A DNA stretch of 25,692 nt from Spirogloea muscicola (GCA_009602725.1 WELB01000090.1:374762-400453); one strand, 5' to 3'; positions 1-9,400 are shown, counted from the first letter of the stretch. Program-made: numbers and translations. The notes: generated by a model not told the origin, from the letters alone.

Positions 1-345
1 AGCTCCAGAAGCAGACGCTGGACAGGTCGACAAGGCCCTCATCGGCACTTCCGGTCTTCCTTCCCATCCCCGCCCTCCCTCCTGCCACTGCTGCTCCTCC
101 ACTTTTCTAGCAGCTCCTGCAGCGGACGCATGCCAGGTCAACAAGGCCCTCATTGGCATGGGGCCTTTCCTGCATCCACTTCTGGAGCTGCTAGAGGAGT
201 GAGGCAGTAGCAGTGGCAGGAGGCATGGAGGGGGGGGAAAGAGAGCCCGAAGTGCCGATTGGGGCGTTGCCGACCTGTCCTGCTGGAGCTGCTATGGGAG
301 GAGTGGGGCAGCAGCAGTGGCAGGAGGGATGGCATGGGGGGGAAG
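1..345. repeat. Minisatellite-like unit in direct and inverted orientation
   Basis: A unit of roughly 100-130 bp built around CCGCCCTCCCTCCTGCC, followed by a CAGCTCC block and an AGGTCGAC-like block, lies in plus orientation at about 25-160. It recurs inverted at about 180-285 and again, partially, to about 345 (GGCAGGAGG, GGAGCTGCTA). Related plus-strand units occur at 22996-23096 and 24436-24945. Overlapping open frames here come from GC-rich composition and have no recognisable domain, so I do not call a gene. Confidence 0.55.
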
Positions 346-458
346 AACAGCCGGAAGGCGCAGCCATGAACGGGGCACCCGAGGAAGCCCCGGGGCCTGG
401 CGCGGCCATGAGCGGGGCGAAGCGAGCGCGCCAGCCGGCGGCGGCAGGGGGCAATGGG

Positions 459-497
459 GCCGCCGCCGTCGCCGCCGACGGCGGCGACGGCGGCGGC
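459..497. repeat. Perfect 19-bp inverted repeat, GC-only trinucleotide tract
   Basis: Positions 459-477 are the exact reverse complement of 479-497, with the single base 478 between them. The arms are made of GCC/GTC triplets, so the whole forms a nearly spacer-free GC-rich cruciform. It sits in a GC-rich stretch (about 345-530) with no supported gene. Confidence 0.8.
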
Positions 498-555
498 GCG
501 AGCGGCGGGCGCGGGCGCCCAACGGTCGGCAAAGAAGAGCAAAAGAAGAGAGGAA

Positions 556-771
556 GCTGAGGGAGTTTGAGTGCGAACGACTAGGACTAAGACATCAGCC
601 AGGGAACGCTCAGTAACCTCTAGACAGGAGATGCAGATCCGAGTAGCTAGCTGGTGGAAAGACGTCGCCCTGACGGAAGCGGGAGGCCGCCGCCAAAGCT
701 CGGCCTGCGCGCAAGTGAACCGCGAAGGCGAGGGACCGCTGCATCGAGACGGCCAAACGCATACGGAGAAA
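556..771 (-). mobile_element. Group 3 retroelement fragment, 3' coding end
   Basis: Read on the minus strand, this encodes the C-terminal signature from RMRLAVSMQRS through HLRAGRALAAAS to SDLHLLSRGY, with a TGA stop at 612-610. The group 3 UTR (TGAGCGTTCCCTGGCTGATG) follows. The terminal stem-loop is missing, so the copy is truncated at both ends. The region upstream of the signature (endonuclease domain) is absent. Confidence 0.7.
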
Positions 772-772
772 A

Positions 773-947
773 GAGGAGCTGGCAGAAGCCAGCCTGCGGC
801 TGCTTAGCAGGGGTTACTGAGTGTCTCGTAGCAGCATTGTTTCTGTTACTTAGCGCTTCCCCTGGCCCCCTTCTCGTACTCTGTTCAATCTTTTTTCGGG
901 CTGGTTGTTCCAGCCCCTATTCTCAATGGGCGAGCACTTTCTTCAAA
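773..947 (+). mobile_element. Group 1 tail (796-947) after a group 4 stem-loop remnant
   Basis: The frame LRLLSRGY ends with TGA at 818-820. The complete group 1 UTR follows: CTTAGCGCTTCCCC, the stem-loop GGGCTGG-TTGTT-CCAGCCC and CTCAATGGGCGAGCAC. The copy is about 150 bp, strongly 5'-truncated. The preceding 25 bases (AGCTGGCAGAAGCCAGC) match the group 4 stem-loop in minus orientation. Confidence 0.7.
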
Positions 948-1072
948 AAAAGAATGGACAAAAACCAAAGAGCCACAACAGGTGCCGGAAAGAAGAAAGT
1001 GCCCGCCCATTGAGAAGAGGGGCTGGCAAAGCCAACCCAAAAAGAATGGACAATGTTCAAAGCCAAAGAAAG
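948..1072 (-). mobile_element. Group 4 scrap plus group 2 terminal stem-loop
   Basis: Positions 948-992 match the group 4 UTR in minus orientation (CAAAGAGCCACAAC). From 993 the reverse of the group 2 end begins with the GGGC-GGGCAC-type terminus, followed by the stem-loop GGGTTGGC-TTT-GCCAGCCC and CTTTGGCTTTGAACATTG. There is no coding part. Confidence 0.6.
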
Positions 1073-1440
1073 AGAGGAAGCGCGGCCAGATTGACTGGTG
1101 GCTGGGAAAGGCCAGCCCAAAAGAATGGACAAAGTCTGAGGGAGCCTGAGTGCGAACGACTAGGACTAAGACATCAGCCAGGGAACGCTCAGTAATCTCT
1201 AGACAGGAGATGCAAGCTAGCTGGCGGGAAAACGTCGCCCTGACGGAAGCCGGAGGCCGCCGCCAAAGCTCGGCCTGCGCGCAAGTGAACCGCGAAGGCG
1301 TGGGACCGCTGCATCGAGACGGCCAAACGCATACGGAAAACCTGAGCGAGGGACCCGGCTACGTTGAAGCCGGGCTGCTCGCCCTGCTGCCCGAGGCGGC
1401 GGGCCGCTGCACGCCGCGCCAGGCGGTGGAGCAAGTCAAG
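1073..1440 (-). mobile_element. Group 3 retroelement, C-terminal 81 codons plus full tail
   Basis: An open frame at 1434-1189 (minus) covers the last 81 residues of the element protein. It begins LHRLARRAAARRL, contains GSLAQVFRMRLAVSMQRS, then RAGRALAAASGFRQGDVF, and ends LHLLSRDY with TGA at 1191-1189. The full group 3 tail follows: TGAGCGTTCCCTGGCTGATG, stem-loop GGCTGG-CCTTT-CCAGCC and CCAGTCAATCTGGCCGC. The zinc knuckle and endonuclease core are missing; 5' truncation lies near 1438. Confidence 0.7.
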
Positions 1441-1474
1441 CCATTTGGAGCCAGGCTCCGTGCACGTCCACTGC

Positions 1475-1568
1475 CAAGAAAGAAGTGCCGAAAAAGGACT
1501 ACACTACGAAGTGCAAGACGGTGCAGAGGGAGATGCAGATGGATGCTCAGTATCCACGTGTGAGCAAC
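1475..1568 (-). mobile_element. Group 2 UTR fragment
   Basis: In minus orientation this is the piece between the group 2 stop codon and its stem-loop: GTGGATACTGAGCATCC, the CATCTCCCTCTGCACC block, GTAGTGTAGTCC and a CACTTCTTTCTTG end. The stem-loop itself is absent, so the copy lacks its 3' end or abuts a deletion. Confidence 0.6.
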
Positions 1569-1925
1569 AGACTAAGACATCAGCCAGGGAACGCTCAGTA
1601 ACCTCTAGACAGGAGATGCAGGTCCGAGAAGCTAGCTGGCGGAAAGACGTTACCCCGACGGAAGCCGGAAGCCGCCGCCAAAGCTCGGCCTGCGCGCAAG
1701 TGAACCGCGAAGGCGAGGGACCGCTTCTTAGTCCTACGTTCGCACTCAGGCTCCCTCAGACTTTGTCCATTCTTTTGGGCTGGCCTTTCCCAGCCACCAG
1801 TCAATCTGGCCGCGCTTCCGCAACAGCAGATCAAAGTAACTCGGGGCAGGAAAAGCGGCACTCTGCCAAGACCCGGAAGCAGCAGCCATAGCACGGCCAG
1901 CGCGCGCGTGGACCGCATGAGCCAA
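1569..1925. mobile_element. Three abutting fragments: groups 3, 3 and 2
   Basis: 1569-1731 (minus) is a group 3 coding end with stop and UTR. 1731-1822 (plus) is a group 3 tail including GGCTGG-CCTTT-CCAGCC and CCAGTCAATCTGGCCGC. 1823-1925 (minus) is a group 2 coding end, RAGRAMAAASGSWQSAAF then SYFDLLL. The head-to-head arrangement of two group 3 pieces makes a broad imperfect inverted repeat centred near 1731. Confidence 0.6.
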
Positions 1926-2107
1926 AGAAGAAAGTGCTCGCCCATTGAGAATAGGGGCTGGGAAAACCAGCCCGAAAAAGAATGAACTGAGTACGAGAAG
2001 GGGGCCAGGGGAAGCGCTAAGAAACAGAAACAAAGCAGCTACGAATCACTCAGTAACCTCTGCTAAGCAGCCGCAAAAGAGCGCTGCAAAAAGAAGGGAA
2101 ACACACA
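1926..2107 (-). mobile_element. Group 1 tail with last coding residues
   Basis: Read on the minus strand: LRLLSRGY-stop, group 1 UTR (CTTAGCGCTTCCCC), stem-loop GGGCTGG-TTTTC-CCAGCCC, CTCAATGGGCGAGCAC and TTTCTTCT. The 5' truncation falls a few codons before the stop. Confidence 0.65.
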
Positions 2108-2330
2108 CGGCTAGCTACTCAGACTTGCATCTCCTGAGTAGAGGTTACTGAGCGTTCCCTGGCTGATGTCTTAGTCCAAGTCCTTCGCACTTTTTGGGCT
2201 GGCTTTTCCAGCCCCTATTCTCAAATGGGCGAGCACTTTCTTCGCACTCCGGCTCCTTCAGACCTTGTCCTTTGGGCTGGCCTTTCCCAGCCACCAGTCA
2301 ATCTGGCCGCGCTTTCTAAACACACAACTA
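2108..2330 (+). mobile_element. Group 3 fragment split by a 48-bp group 1 stem-loop insertion
   Basis: SYSDLHLLSRGY ends with TGA at 2149-2151 and is followed by the group 3 UTR and tail to about 2330. At 2192-2239 the UTR is interrupted by 48 bp: the group 1 stem-loop GGGCTGG-CTTTT-CCAGCCC and GGGCGAGCACTTT. CTTCGCACT stands on both sides (2183-2191 and 2240-2248). The uninterrupted sequence exists in minus orientation at about 3395-3447, where it reads straight across the junction. Confidence 0.8.
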
Positions 2331-2348
2331 GGGCAAGGGCTGGGAAAA

Positions 2349-2507
2349 GAAAGTGCTCGCCCATTGAGGATAGGGGCTGGAAAAGCCAGCCCAAAAAGGA
2401 ATGAACAGAGTATGAGAATGGGGCCAGGGGAAGCGCTAAGAAAAACAAGCACACAAAGAAACAAAACAGCTACGAACCACTCAGTAACTCCTGCTAAGCA
2501 GCCGCTG
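2349..2507 (-). mobile_element. Group 1 tail with stop region
   Basis: Minus-strand group 1 UTR with CTTAGCGCTTCCCC, stem-loop GGGCTGG-CTTTT-CCAGCCC and CAATGGGCGAGCAC. It begins with the last coding residues CGC-TGCTTAGCAGGAGTTACTGA. A further stem-loop fragment abuts at 2507. Confidence 0.6.
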
Positions 2508-2765
2508 GGAAAAGCCAGCCCAAAAAGAATTAACAAAAGGTTCGGAGGTGCCTACAAGCTTTTAGCAGCCACAAAGAGAAGTGGCACTCCTAATGGGGGC
2601 AAGGGGCCTGAAGCTGCTATGTCAGAACAGGGGGAGGATGGATCCCTAAGTAGTTACAGGTGAGGATCCTCAGATCCGACAGACTAGCTGCCGGGAAACT
2701 ATTGTTTTCTATTTTTCGCGACGGGATATATGTGTTACGAGATGGGGAGGCCATGTGTGGCCAAG
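2507..2765 (-). mobile_element. Group 5 tail and group 6 coding end, decayed
   Basis: 2507-2600 contains a GGGCTGGC-TTTTC-CAGC stem-loop and the GGAGTGCCACTTCT element also seen near 16625, taken as group 5. 2615-2700 matches 10011-10090: GATCCATCCTCCCCCTGTTC next to a reading frame resembling SxSDLRLLTRDY, taken as group 6. 2700-2765 is AT-richer and unassigned. Confidence 0.45.
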
Positions 2766-2767
2766 TT

Positions 2768-3030
2768 CAAAGAAGAAAGTGCTCGTCCATTGAAGATAGG
2801 GGCTGGAAAAGCCAGCCCAAAAAAGAATGAACAGAGTACGAGAAGGGGGCCAGGGGAAGCGCTAAGAAAAACAAGCACATGAAGAAACAAAGCAGCTACG
2901 AATCACTCAAGTGATCCCTGCTAAGCAGCCGCAGATCAGAGATGCTAGGCTCCTGGAAGTGGGTCCCCTGGCCAGAGCCAGAGGCAGCAGCGAGGGCTCT
3001 GCCGGTACGAAGGTGCAGCGCCCGGGCCAT
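2768..3030 (-). mobile_element. Group 1 retroelement, C-terminal coding end plus tail
   Basis: The minus strand reads MARALHLRTGRALAAAS, GQGTHFQEPSISDLRLLSRD, then continues past the usual stop position (one inserted base changes GRGY-stop to RDHLSDS-stop at 2896). Complete group 1 UTR and stem-loop end near 2768 with the AGAAGAAAGTGCTCG terminus. The upstream endonuclease domain is absent. Confidence 0.7.
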
Positions 3031-3044
3031 CCCCAAATTGGAGA

Positions 3045-3245
3045 GCCACTTCTTTCTTCGAATTACTCTGATCTGCTGTTGCTCACACTTGGATACTGAG
3101 CATCCATCTGCATCTCCCTCTGCACCGTCTCGCGCCTTGTAGTGTAGTCCTTTTCCGGCACTTTTTTCTTTGGCTTTGGACATTGTCTATTCTTTTTGGG
3201 TTGGCTTTGCCAGCCCCTCTTCTCTATGGGCGAGCTCTTCTTCGA
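3045..3245 (+). mobile_element. Group 2 tail
   Basis: YSDLLLLTLGY-stop (TGA near 3098) is followed by the group 2 UTR (CATCCATCTGCATCTCC, GTAGTGTAGTCC, CTTTGGCTTTGGACATTG). The stem-loop GGGTTGGC-TTT-GCCAGCCC and GGGCGAGCTCTTCTTC complete it. Confidence 0.65.
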
Positions 3246-3269
3246 TAAAGTGGCTCACCCGAAGGGGGC

Positions 3270-3344
3270 GAGAGGAGCTGGCAGAAGCTAGCCAAGAAAG
3301 AATGGACAAAAACCACAGATAGAGGAGCTCGCCCATAGAAAAGA
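3270..3344 (-). mobile_element. Group 4 stem-loop remnants
   Basis: Two short minus-strand matches to the group 4 end: AGCTGGCAGAAGCTAGCC followed by AAGAAAGAATGGACAAA, and a GAGCTCGCCCATAGAA terminus. No coding sequence is present. Confidence 0.45.
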
Positions 3345-3960
3345 AAGAAAGCGCGGCCAGATTGACTGGTGGCTGGGAAAGGCCAGCCCAAAGGAATGGA
3401 CAAGGTCTGAAGGAGCCGGAGTGCGAAGGACTTGGACTAAGACATCAGCCAGGGAACGCTCAGTAACCTCTACCCCCAATGCGATCAACTCCTGCCAGCT
3501 GCAATCGACATCTTTGGCTGTCTGGGTCCTCGCTTCCACACTCTGCTTCAAAACATTGCCAATCTAGGCTACACTCGACGCGCAGATGTGTTTCCGGCTG
3601 AGATGGGCTTGCCAGCTGCATATCTGTCGCTCTTGCGACGTCGAGTTTCGGCCTGTTTGCAGCGTGCTCAGGCTAGTGCCTTGCACCAGAAAGCTGGGCG
3701 AGCTCTAGTAGGTGGCAGAAGGGCTCCGTTCCTGGCATCTAGTATTCATGCATCGAGTAGTGACCTTTATGTTTTGACCCGTGGTTATTGAGCGGGTCAA
3801 TCTGCTGTAGGTTATGTAGATTTTTAGATGTGCTTGCCTTTGTACCTGGCCATTTGGCCTACATTTCTTTCTAATACACGATCTCTCCTTCTACTCAGGA
3901 GATGCAAGTCTGAGTAGCTAGCCGGCGGAAAGACGTCGCCCTAACGGAGCCGGAGGCTGC
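3345..3960 (-). mobile_element. Group 3 element split by copy A (3345-3472 and 3891-3960)
   Basis: 3345-3472 is the group 3 tail and UTR in minus orientation, up to the stop codon region. The coding end (SDLHLL... reading, AGCTAGC... block) resumes at 3891. The uninterrupted version is at 2113-2153 on the other strand. Copy A lies between the halves, so the group 3 piece was present first. Confidence 0.7.
3471..3890 (+). mobile_element. Copy A: group 7 element, 5'-truncated, C-terminal about 100 codons
   Basis: About 400 bp that closely match 13007-13430 (copy E). The frame starts in QCDQLLPAAIDIFG-like sequence and continues through PAEMGLPAAYLSLLRRRVS and KAGRALVGG to SSSDLYVLTRGY with TGA at 3789-3791. 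The UTR ends in the stem GGCC-ATTT-GGCC. The element is inserted in a group 3 copy with TCTA at both edges (3469-3472, 3890-3893). It lacks the zinc knuckle and endonuclease core. Unlike copy E it keeps the normal stop codon. Confidence 0.75.
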
Positions 3961-3961
3961 C

Positions 3962-4155
3962 GAAAAGAGGAGCTGGCAGAAGCCAGCCAAGAAAGAATGG
4001 ACAAATAGCAAAGAGCCACAACAGGTGCCGGAAAGAAGGGAAATACACAGCTAGGCATCCAGACAACTAGACACGACGGCACCACAGGAAGCTCTCGGGC
4101 TGGGCAAGGGCCAGCCCGAGAAGAATTGACAAGGTCCGAAGTGGCCGAATAGGAC
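3962..4155 (-). mobile_element. Group 4 tail and a second stem-loop fragment
   Basis: 3962-4084 is the group 4 UTR in minus orientation: CTAGTTGTCTGGATGCC, GTTGTGGCTCTTTG and stem-loop GGCTGGC-TTCT-GCCAGC. 4084-4140 carries a longer stem, CTCGGGCTGG paired with CCAGCCCGAG, followed by a group 8-like flank. Confidence 0.55.
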
Positions 4156-4159
4156 CTTT

Positions 4160-4372
4160 GTGACGCTCCCTTGCCCACGCCGTCCACACGCGAGCAGGAG
4201 GTGCTCTGGCGCCGCCTCTGGGTCTCGGCGGAGTGCCTCCTGCGTAGTACGTTGTCATGTTTGGTGTACTCCTCTTTCGGCACCTCTTGCTTTGGCTTTG
4301 GACATTGTCCACTATTTTTGGGCTATTTTGCCAGCCCCTCTTCTCTATGGGCGAGCACTTCTTTGTGAGAGG
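4160..4372 (+). mobile_element. Group 2-like element, decayed coding end plus tail
   Basis: CCGTCCACACGCGAGCAGG and the GCCGCCTCTGGGTCTCGGC block match 25085-25145. There the same stretch reads LAYAVHTRAGRAMSAASG, the usual C-terminal signature. The tail has CTTTGGCTTTGGACATTG, a weakened stem-loop (GGGCTATTTTGCCAGCCC) and GGGCGAGCACTTCTT. Confidence 0.55.
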
Positions 4373-4379
4373 CCCGCTC

Positions 4380-5430
4380 AGAGGAATGTACGAGGGCCGT
4401 AGCGGAGGAGGGAGCTCTTAAAGGGAACGGCTGTGTTGATGCGGCTGCTGATATTGAAAGAGCGGCTGTAAAAGCCGGTCAGATGCATGCAGAAGGTGTT
4501 CATAGCTGTATAAGCGGAGCCACTGGCTAGGCAAACAAGAAGCCCAAGAAAGGTACAGCTCTTCCAATGCAAGGCAATGGCTGTGAGTAGCCAGCCAAAG
4601 GAATGAACAAGGTCATGAAGGGCGCGCGTTGCGCAAGTGATGAGAAGAGATAGTGAGCTCATCAAAGGGAGCGAGGGCTGTTTTAAGCCAGCCCTATGAG
4701 GATGGATAAGGTCCGAGGGGCCACAGAAGGCTGAAGACACATAAACACAAGTACCACGAAGGATGATCACTTATTACCTGCTAGTTAGCAGCCGCAAGCC
4801 AGAGAGACTGCCCAGATGCGCACAAGTGCATATTTGAACAGGCTGCTTGTAGAGCTGGAACACCGCCACTGAAACTAGTGGGCATGGCTTATTGCTGGAA
4901 GGATGGAGTGTGTATGGCTGGAAACAGGCGATGGTTGTGAGAGAGGAAGACGCTTCCAGTAGAGGGCGATGGCTGGGACTGCTGTAAGAGCAGTCCAACA
5001 GAAAGCATGGACACCATACATGTACGCTTTTTCTGCGGGAATCCAGAATGAATCAGTTGACAGAGAGCCTAAGCGGCCAGGAAAAGAGGCAAACACAGCT
5101 TGTGTTGCCGCCTGCCGCTGCATTGACAGGGCTGCCTCGCTTCTAACACTGATCATGCAACGACCACCGCCCCATTTTGTCCCTAAGCTTCAGGCCTTGC
5201 TTATCCTTCTAAGACAATTTATTAGCTGATTTTCACAAAAAGATAATGATTTGCTTCTGAGACATTGTGCGTGACCAAATTCGGTATTCAATGTACGTAA
5301 ACATCAACCTAAACTAGTTCAACGAAGGATTGCACTACTGAAAAAAATTACAACCCTCTCAATCAGAAATCAGCATTTCCAATATACGGCAGTGGTTGTG
5401 AAAGGCCAGCCGAATCTCATCCTCTATCCT
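4380..5430 (-). repeat. Old stem-loop remnants, no gene seen
   Basis: Several degenerate tails of groups 5/8 lie in minus orientation near 4562-4612, 4665-4725, 4915-5010 and 5370-5425. Stems survive with altered bases, for example AGGGCTG paired with CAGCCCT near 4674 and GGACTGCT-GTAAG-AGCAGTCC at 4976-4996. A stop-region relic (TTAGCAGCCGCA) is near 4785. Open frames here show no recognisable protein family. The part beyond 5200 is AT-richer. Confidence 0.5.
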
Positions 5431-6486
5431 TCCTCTTACTCCCTCTCTCGTTCCACTCTCCATGAATATATATATTAAGTACAGAGAGCGCGCGCAGGCA
5501 TCAGCATGGTGCACCGGGCTGGCGATCACCAGGTGCAACACTAGCTTCTCCATTGGTTCGCATGGACAGATCGGCCATCGCAGCTTAAAAGGGCCAAATG
5601 GCAATGTGGTTGGAGTTACTGGCTGTGCTCAAGCCGAAAACATGCACATGGCAACGAAGCTCGCCAGCAAGCTGGCATCATCATAGCGAAGAGGAGGCAA
5701 TGCTGGAGACAGCACTGGCCAAGGGAAGCATCCTCACAACTGGAACTGCTTCCTTTCTCTATATTCACAAAAACGACTCTGGCTGCAGCAGCTTGTCCTC
5801 CCCAGACCACCTCATCTGTCGCTTTGTTGGTTTGCAATACTTTATGAAACACAGTAATGGGGGATAACGGCCACCTTGCTGCTGAATGCATGTGATTCTA
5901 TTGCACTCAAACGTGCACTATCTTCCAACGTTGAATGAACATGGCGCTTGCCTCACAACTGTCCTCCACCTGTCCCCCTCCCTTTTCCACCAGCTCATGC
6001 TTGTCTCCAAGTCTACCTTCACTGTCTCACATTGCACTGTTCCTGGTTCTTAGTTGCTGCACAAAACTTTCCCATGCATTGTTGCCCTTTCCCTAAGCAC
6101 CTCCTAGTCTCCTTTCTGCATGACTTCCATCCTGCCAAACTCCACTTTCTTCCCACAACTTCCTGGGCCATGTTTTACCCCTCATAGAGGAACCTTTGAG
6201 GCAGAGAATCCAGAGAGTATGCTTTTCAGTGGCTGGTACATCTAGCTAACGCTGCCACTGGGCTCATCGTCCACCAGGCATGTTGTAGCTGTGCCGCTAA
6301 TGCAAGCAACCAAAGAACCGCATGGCTTTGACATTCAGCCCAAGCTCTGTCAAGAGCGACAACTTGTCATGACAGTGTTCTAAACCCTACCAGATGGACT
6401 GTGCTGGCCAGACTGCACAAGAAGTTGCTGCAATCCCCAAAGAGAGTGAAAGGAAGATATGGATAGAAACGGTTTGGAACGTGCTC
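5430..6486. other. Unassigned stretch downstream of eIF4A-III
   Basis: No gene recognised. It includes an AT tract ATATATATATTAAG near 5468 and a pyrimidine-rich plus strand at about 5950-6190. The eIF4A-III 3' UTR must begin at 6486. I see no clear TGTAA polyadenylation motif close downstream; the nearest minus-strand TGTAA is at about 5348-5352, more than 1.1 kb away. Short frames on both strands lack known motifs. Confidence 0.4.
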
Positions 6487-9400
6487 CTAGATGAGATCCG
6501 CCACATTCATAGGCATCTCGTCAATCTGTGTGCTGTAGTACTGCTCAATGTCCCGCAGAATACGGATGTCATCACTGCGCACAAAATTAATGGCCACACC
6601 CTGCTCAAAGCCATCAACCACGACATAGTCAGCTTGTTTAGCTCAACATTACAAGATAGCCCAAGCTGGAGTATGCCCATAAGCTTGCAATCAAAACACG
6701 ACAACTCATGATAGCATAATTGTTTGTGTGGGCACATTTGGAGGAGCAAGAAAGTACATGGTACTCATGACTATACATCACTGAGTGCTCTTGCGCAAGA
6801 AACCTGGTGGACGAAAGTAGATGCAAACAAGAGGGACTGATTAAGTGGCCCTGCAAGTTCAGCAATGACTAAGAGCATCATGCAGGAGGAGACAAACCTT
6901 GCGACCGAATCGGCCTGATCGTCCAATACGGTGGATGTACAGCTCTCGGCTGTTTGGCAAGTCATAGTTGATGACCAAAGAGACCTGGTCAACAGCACAT
7001 AGTTCAGAAGTACACATGGGTGCAGGGTGCACAGAGGCCTGCAACCTAAGACAGATTGACAATTTCCAAATAACAGCATACACAAATTAATCAATTAATT
7101 ACAGCAGGCAGGCATTTGCCTGTTACTATCAAGCCTGCTTCCTATACGCTCAGCTCGCAATGGAGTGAGAAGTGCTCTAGCTGCTGCAAATCTTCAAAAA
7201 ACAACCAGGTATGATGACAGACCAGGCCATAAACAAGGAACTTGCGAGACGCACCTGCTGCACATCAAGACCACGTGCCCAGACATCGGTAGTGATAAGG
7301 ACACGCGTCTTGCCCTCGCGGAACTCAAGCATAATCACGTCCCGCTCCTTCTGCGGCATGTCCCCGTGCATGCTTGACACTGTGAAGTTGTTGCCTCGCA
7401 TCTTCTCTGTAAGCCAGTCCACCTGTCTACACATGACAACTCGATCTTAGCAAAGAGGTTGCCACAACAAGAAGGTCGAAGTCACACCAACAAAGTCAAT
7501 CTGCAGAAATTGCAGCCCAGCTGAAGCACTACAATGTAACAGCTCCTTCTTTGTTGCCATGTAAAGGAGGACTTGCCTTTCGCTTTGTATTGCAAAAGAT
7601 GACGGCCTGAGTGATGGTGAGGGTGTCATAAAGGTCACAGAGAGTGTCAAACTTCCACTCTTCGCGCTCGACAGCCACAAAGAACTGCTTGATACCCTGA
7701 AGAGAGACAAGCGCAGCAAGCAGTCAGCTCTGGCCCTCCAACACAAATATCTCCTCTTGAGTCTCATTAAGGACCTCCATCCTGCCTTAGCAAGTAAAGT
7801 AGGAGATGAGCACCGAGGATACAACCGAGGATAAGAAGATTGCAACCTAAACACCTAACAACCAGCAAGCATCACTGGAAACCGAGGTGAGACGTGACTC
7901 TTTCACTTTCAGGGTACATTCACTCAAACAGCCACTTCCACACGACTCATCGTTAAATAGCTCATTGACTGGCTGCACAAAAATCAAGGTGAAGCTCACC
8001 TCCAATGTCAATTCATCACGCTTCACGAGAATGCGGACGGGGTCAGTCATGAATTTATTGGTCATCTCCAGAATTTCATGAGGTAGTGTAGCAGATACCA
8101 GAATAACCTGCAGCCAAGGAGTGAAATATGACAATGATACGACCTTCAACTGAGATGGCAACCATGAACTAGACTTATTGTTATCTAGATATCAGAATAG
8201 GAAATGGTCAGATTAACATGGCCTTCAACACATCAACGTTGTCTGCAAAATAACCATTACATCTGCAGTACTCTTCTTCGGTGCCCTCAAATAAGGCCGC
8301 TTGCAAAGTTGATTGGACCTGACTACTCCAGGTTGAGATACAGTAATAACATCCTAGTACTATGTGTGATCTGGTTAAGACCTGCAGCTCTGGAGGCAGA
8401 TATCTGTACACGTCATAGATTTGGTCCTTAAACCCCCGATTCAGCATCTCATCTGACTCGTCCTGCAGAGCCAACAGCAGCCGAGGTTAAGACGATTTTG
8501 ATATTTGTGGTTAGTGTTCACAACCACAATCACAAAGACAAAGAAGTGGAAGGCTACTGTAAGGGTACTGGTGGAATGCTCTACTGTGCCTAGGTCAGAC
8601 TATGGTGGAGTTTGGCAGTGACGGTGAGTGTGGAAGGTGCCCACAGTTGGGCCCAAGGGTAACGTTTGCTACGAGTGTAAGAAAATTCTAATACTAATCA
8701 ATTCTACAAAAATGATGCGCCACGTGCATAACCCCTCAGTACTCCTGGAAGTTGCGATGCATCGAAATGACTTTGAAGCAAAGTCATCCAGAGTACCATG
8801 ATGCACACATGACATCAGTCTGAGAGCTTACGATGACTGCATATGTCTGGGAGCTCACCAGAATCAGCATCTTGATGCTTCTCGTCCTCAGGGTCCGCCG
8901 CTTGATCATGTCAAACACCCGGCCCGGCGTGCCGGACACGACCTGCACGCCGTACTCGAGCTTGCGGATGTCCTCGCCAATGCTCCGCCCGCCAATGCAC
9001 GCATGGGCCTGCACACTCATGTAGCCGCCGACCGCGAGGATGGTCTTCTCCGTCTGCGCCGCCAGCTCTCGCGTGGGTGAGAGGATCAGCGCTTGCACCC
9101 TGCAGATGTCACAGAAGTAAATCCACTGAGCAAGCTCAAGCTAGAGGCTGACTGATGTATGAACAGTGAGCCAGCAAGACTTGCTGACTGAATCGGCCCT
9201 AGTTGTTGCGGGACCAGCTTGATTGATCGGCTTCTTGGCCCCGTCAACAAAGCTTGTCCCGGACAAAGGCTTCCGTAACAGTCTACACAGAAGGGCAGAG
9301 CAAGTAGTGCATGAGCTTACATATTGTCTTTGGTAACGAACAATCCAATAATACAATATAAAAAGGTGACGTATGTCCCTAACAACTATGGAGAGCGCTC

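Noticed and set aside
150-616. Several overlapping frames rich in P, R, A and G
   Set aside because: All are products of GC-rich repeats and a trinucleotide tract, with no motif and no codon pattern favouring one frame.
556-4372. CRISPR array, suggested by recurring short stem-loop repeats
   Set aside because: Repeats occur in both orientations at irregular spacing, with coding flanks and target duplications. The setting is eukaryotic, so they are retroelement ends.
7423-7576. Frameshift or sequencing gap instead of an intron after TKRK
   Set aside because: Conserved residues continue exactly in frame after an acceptor AG, and the donor GCAAGT matches the known GC-AG intron class.
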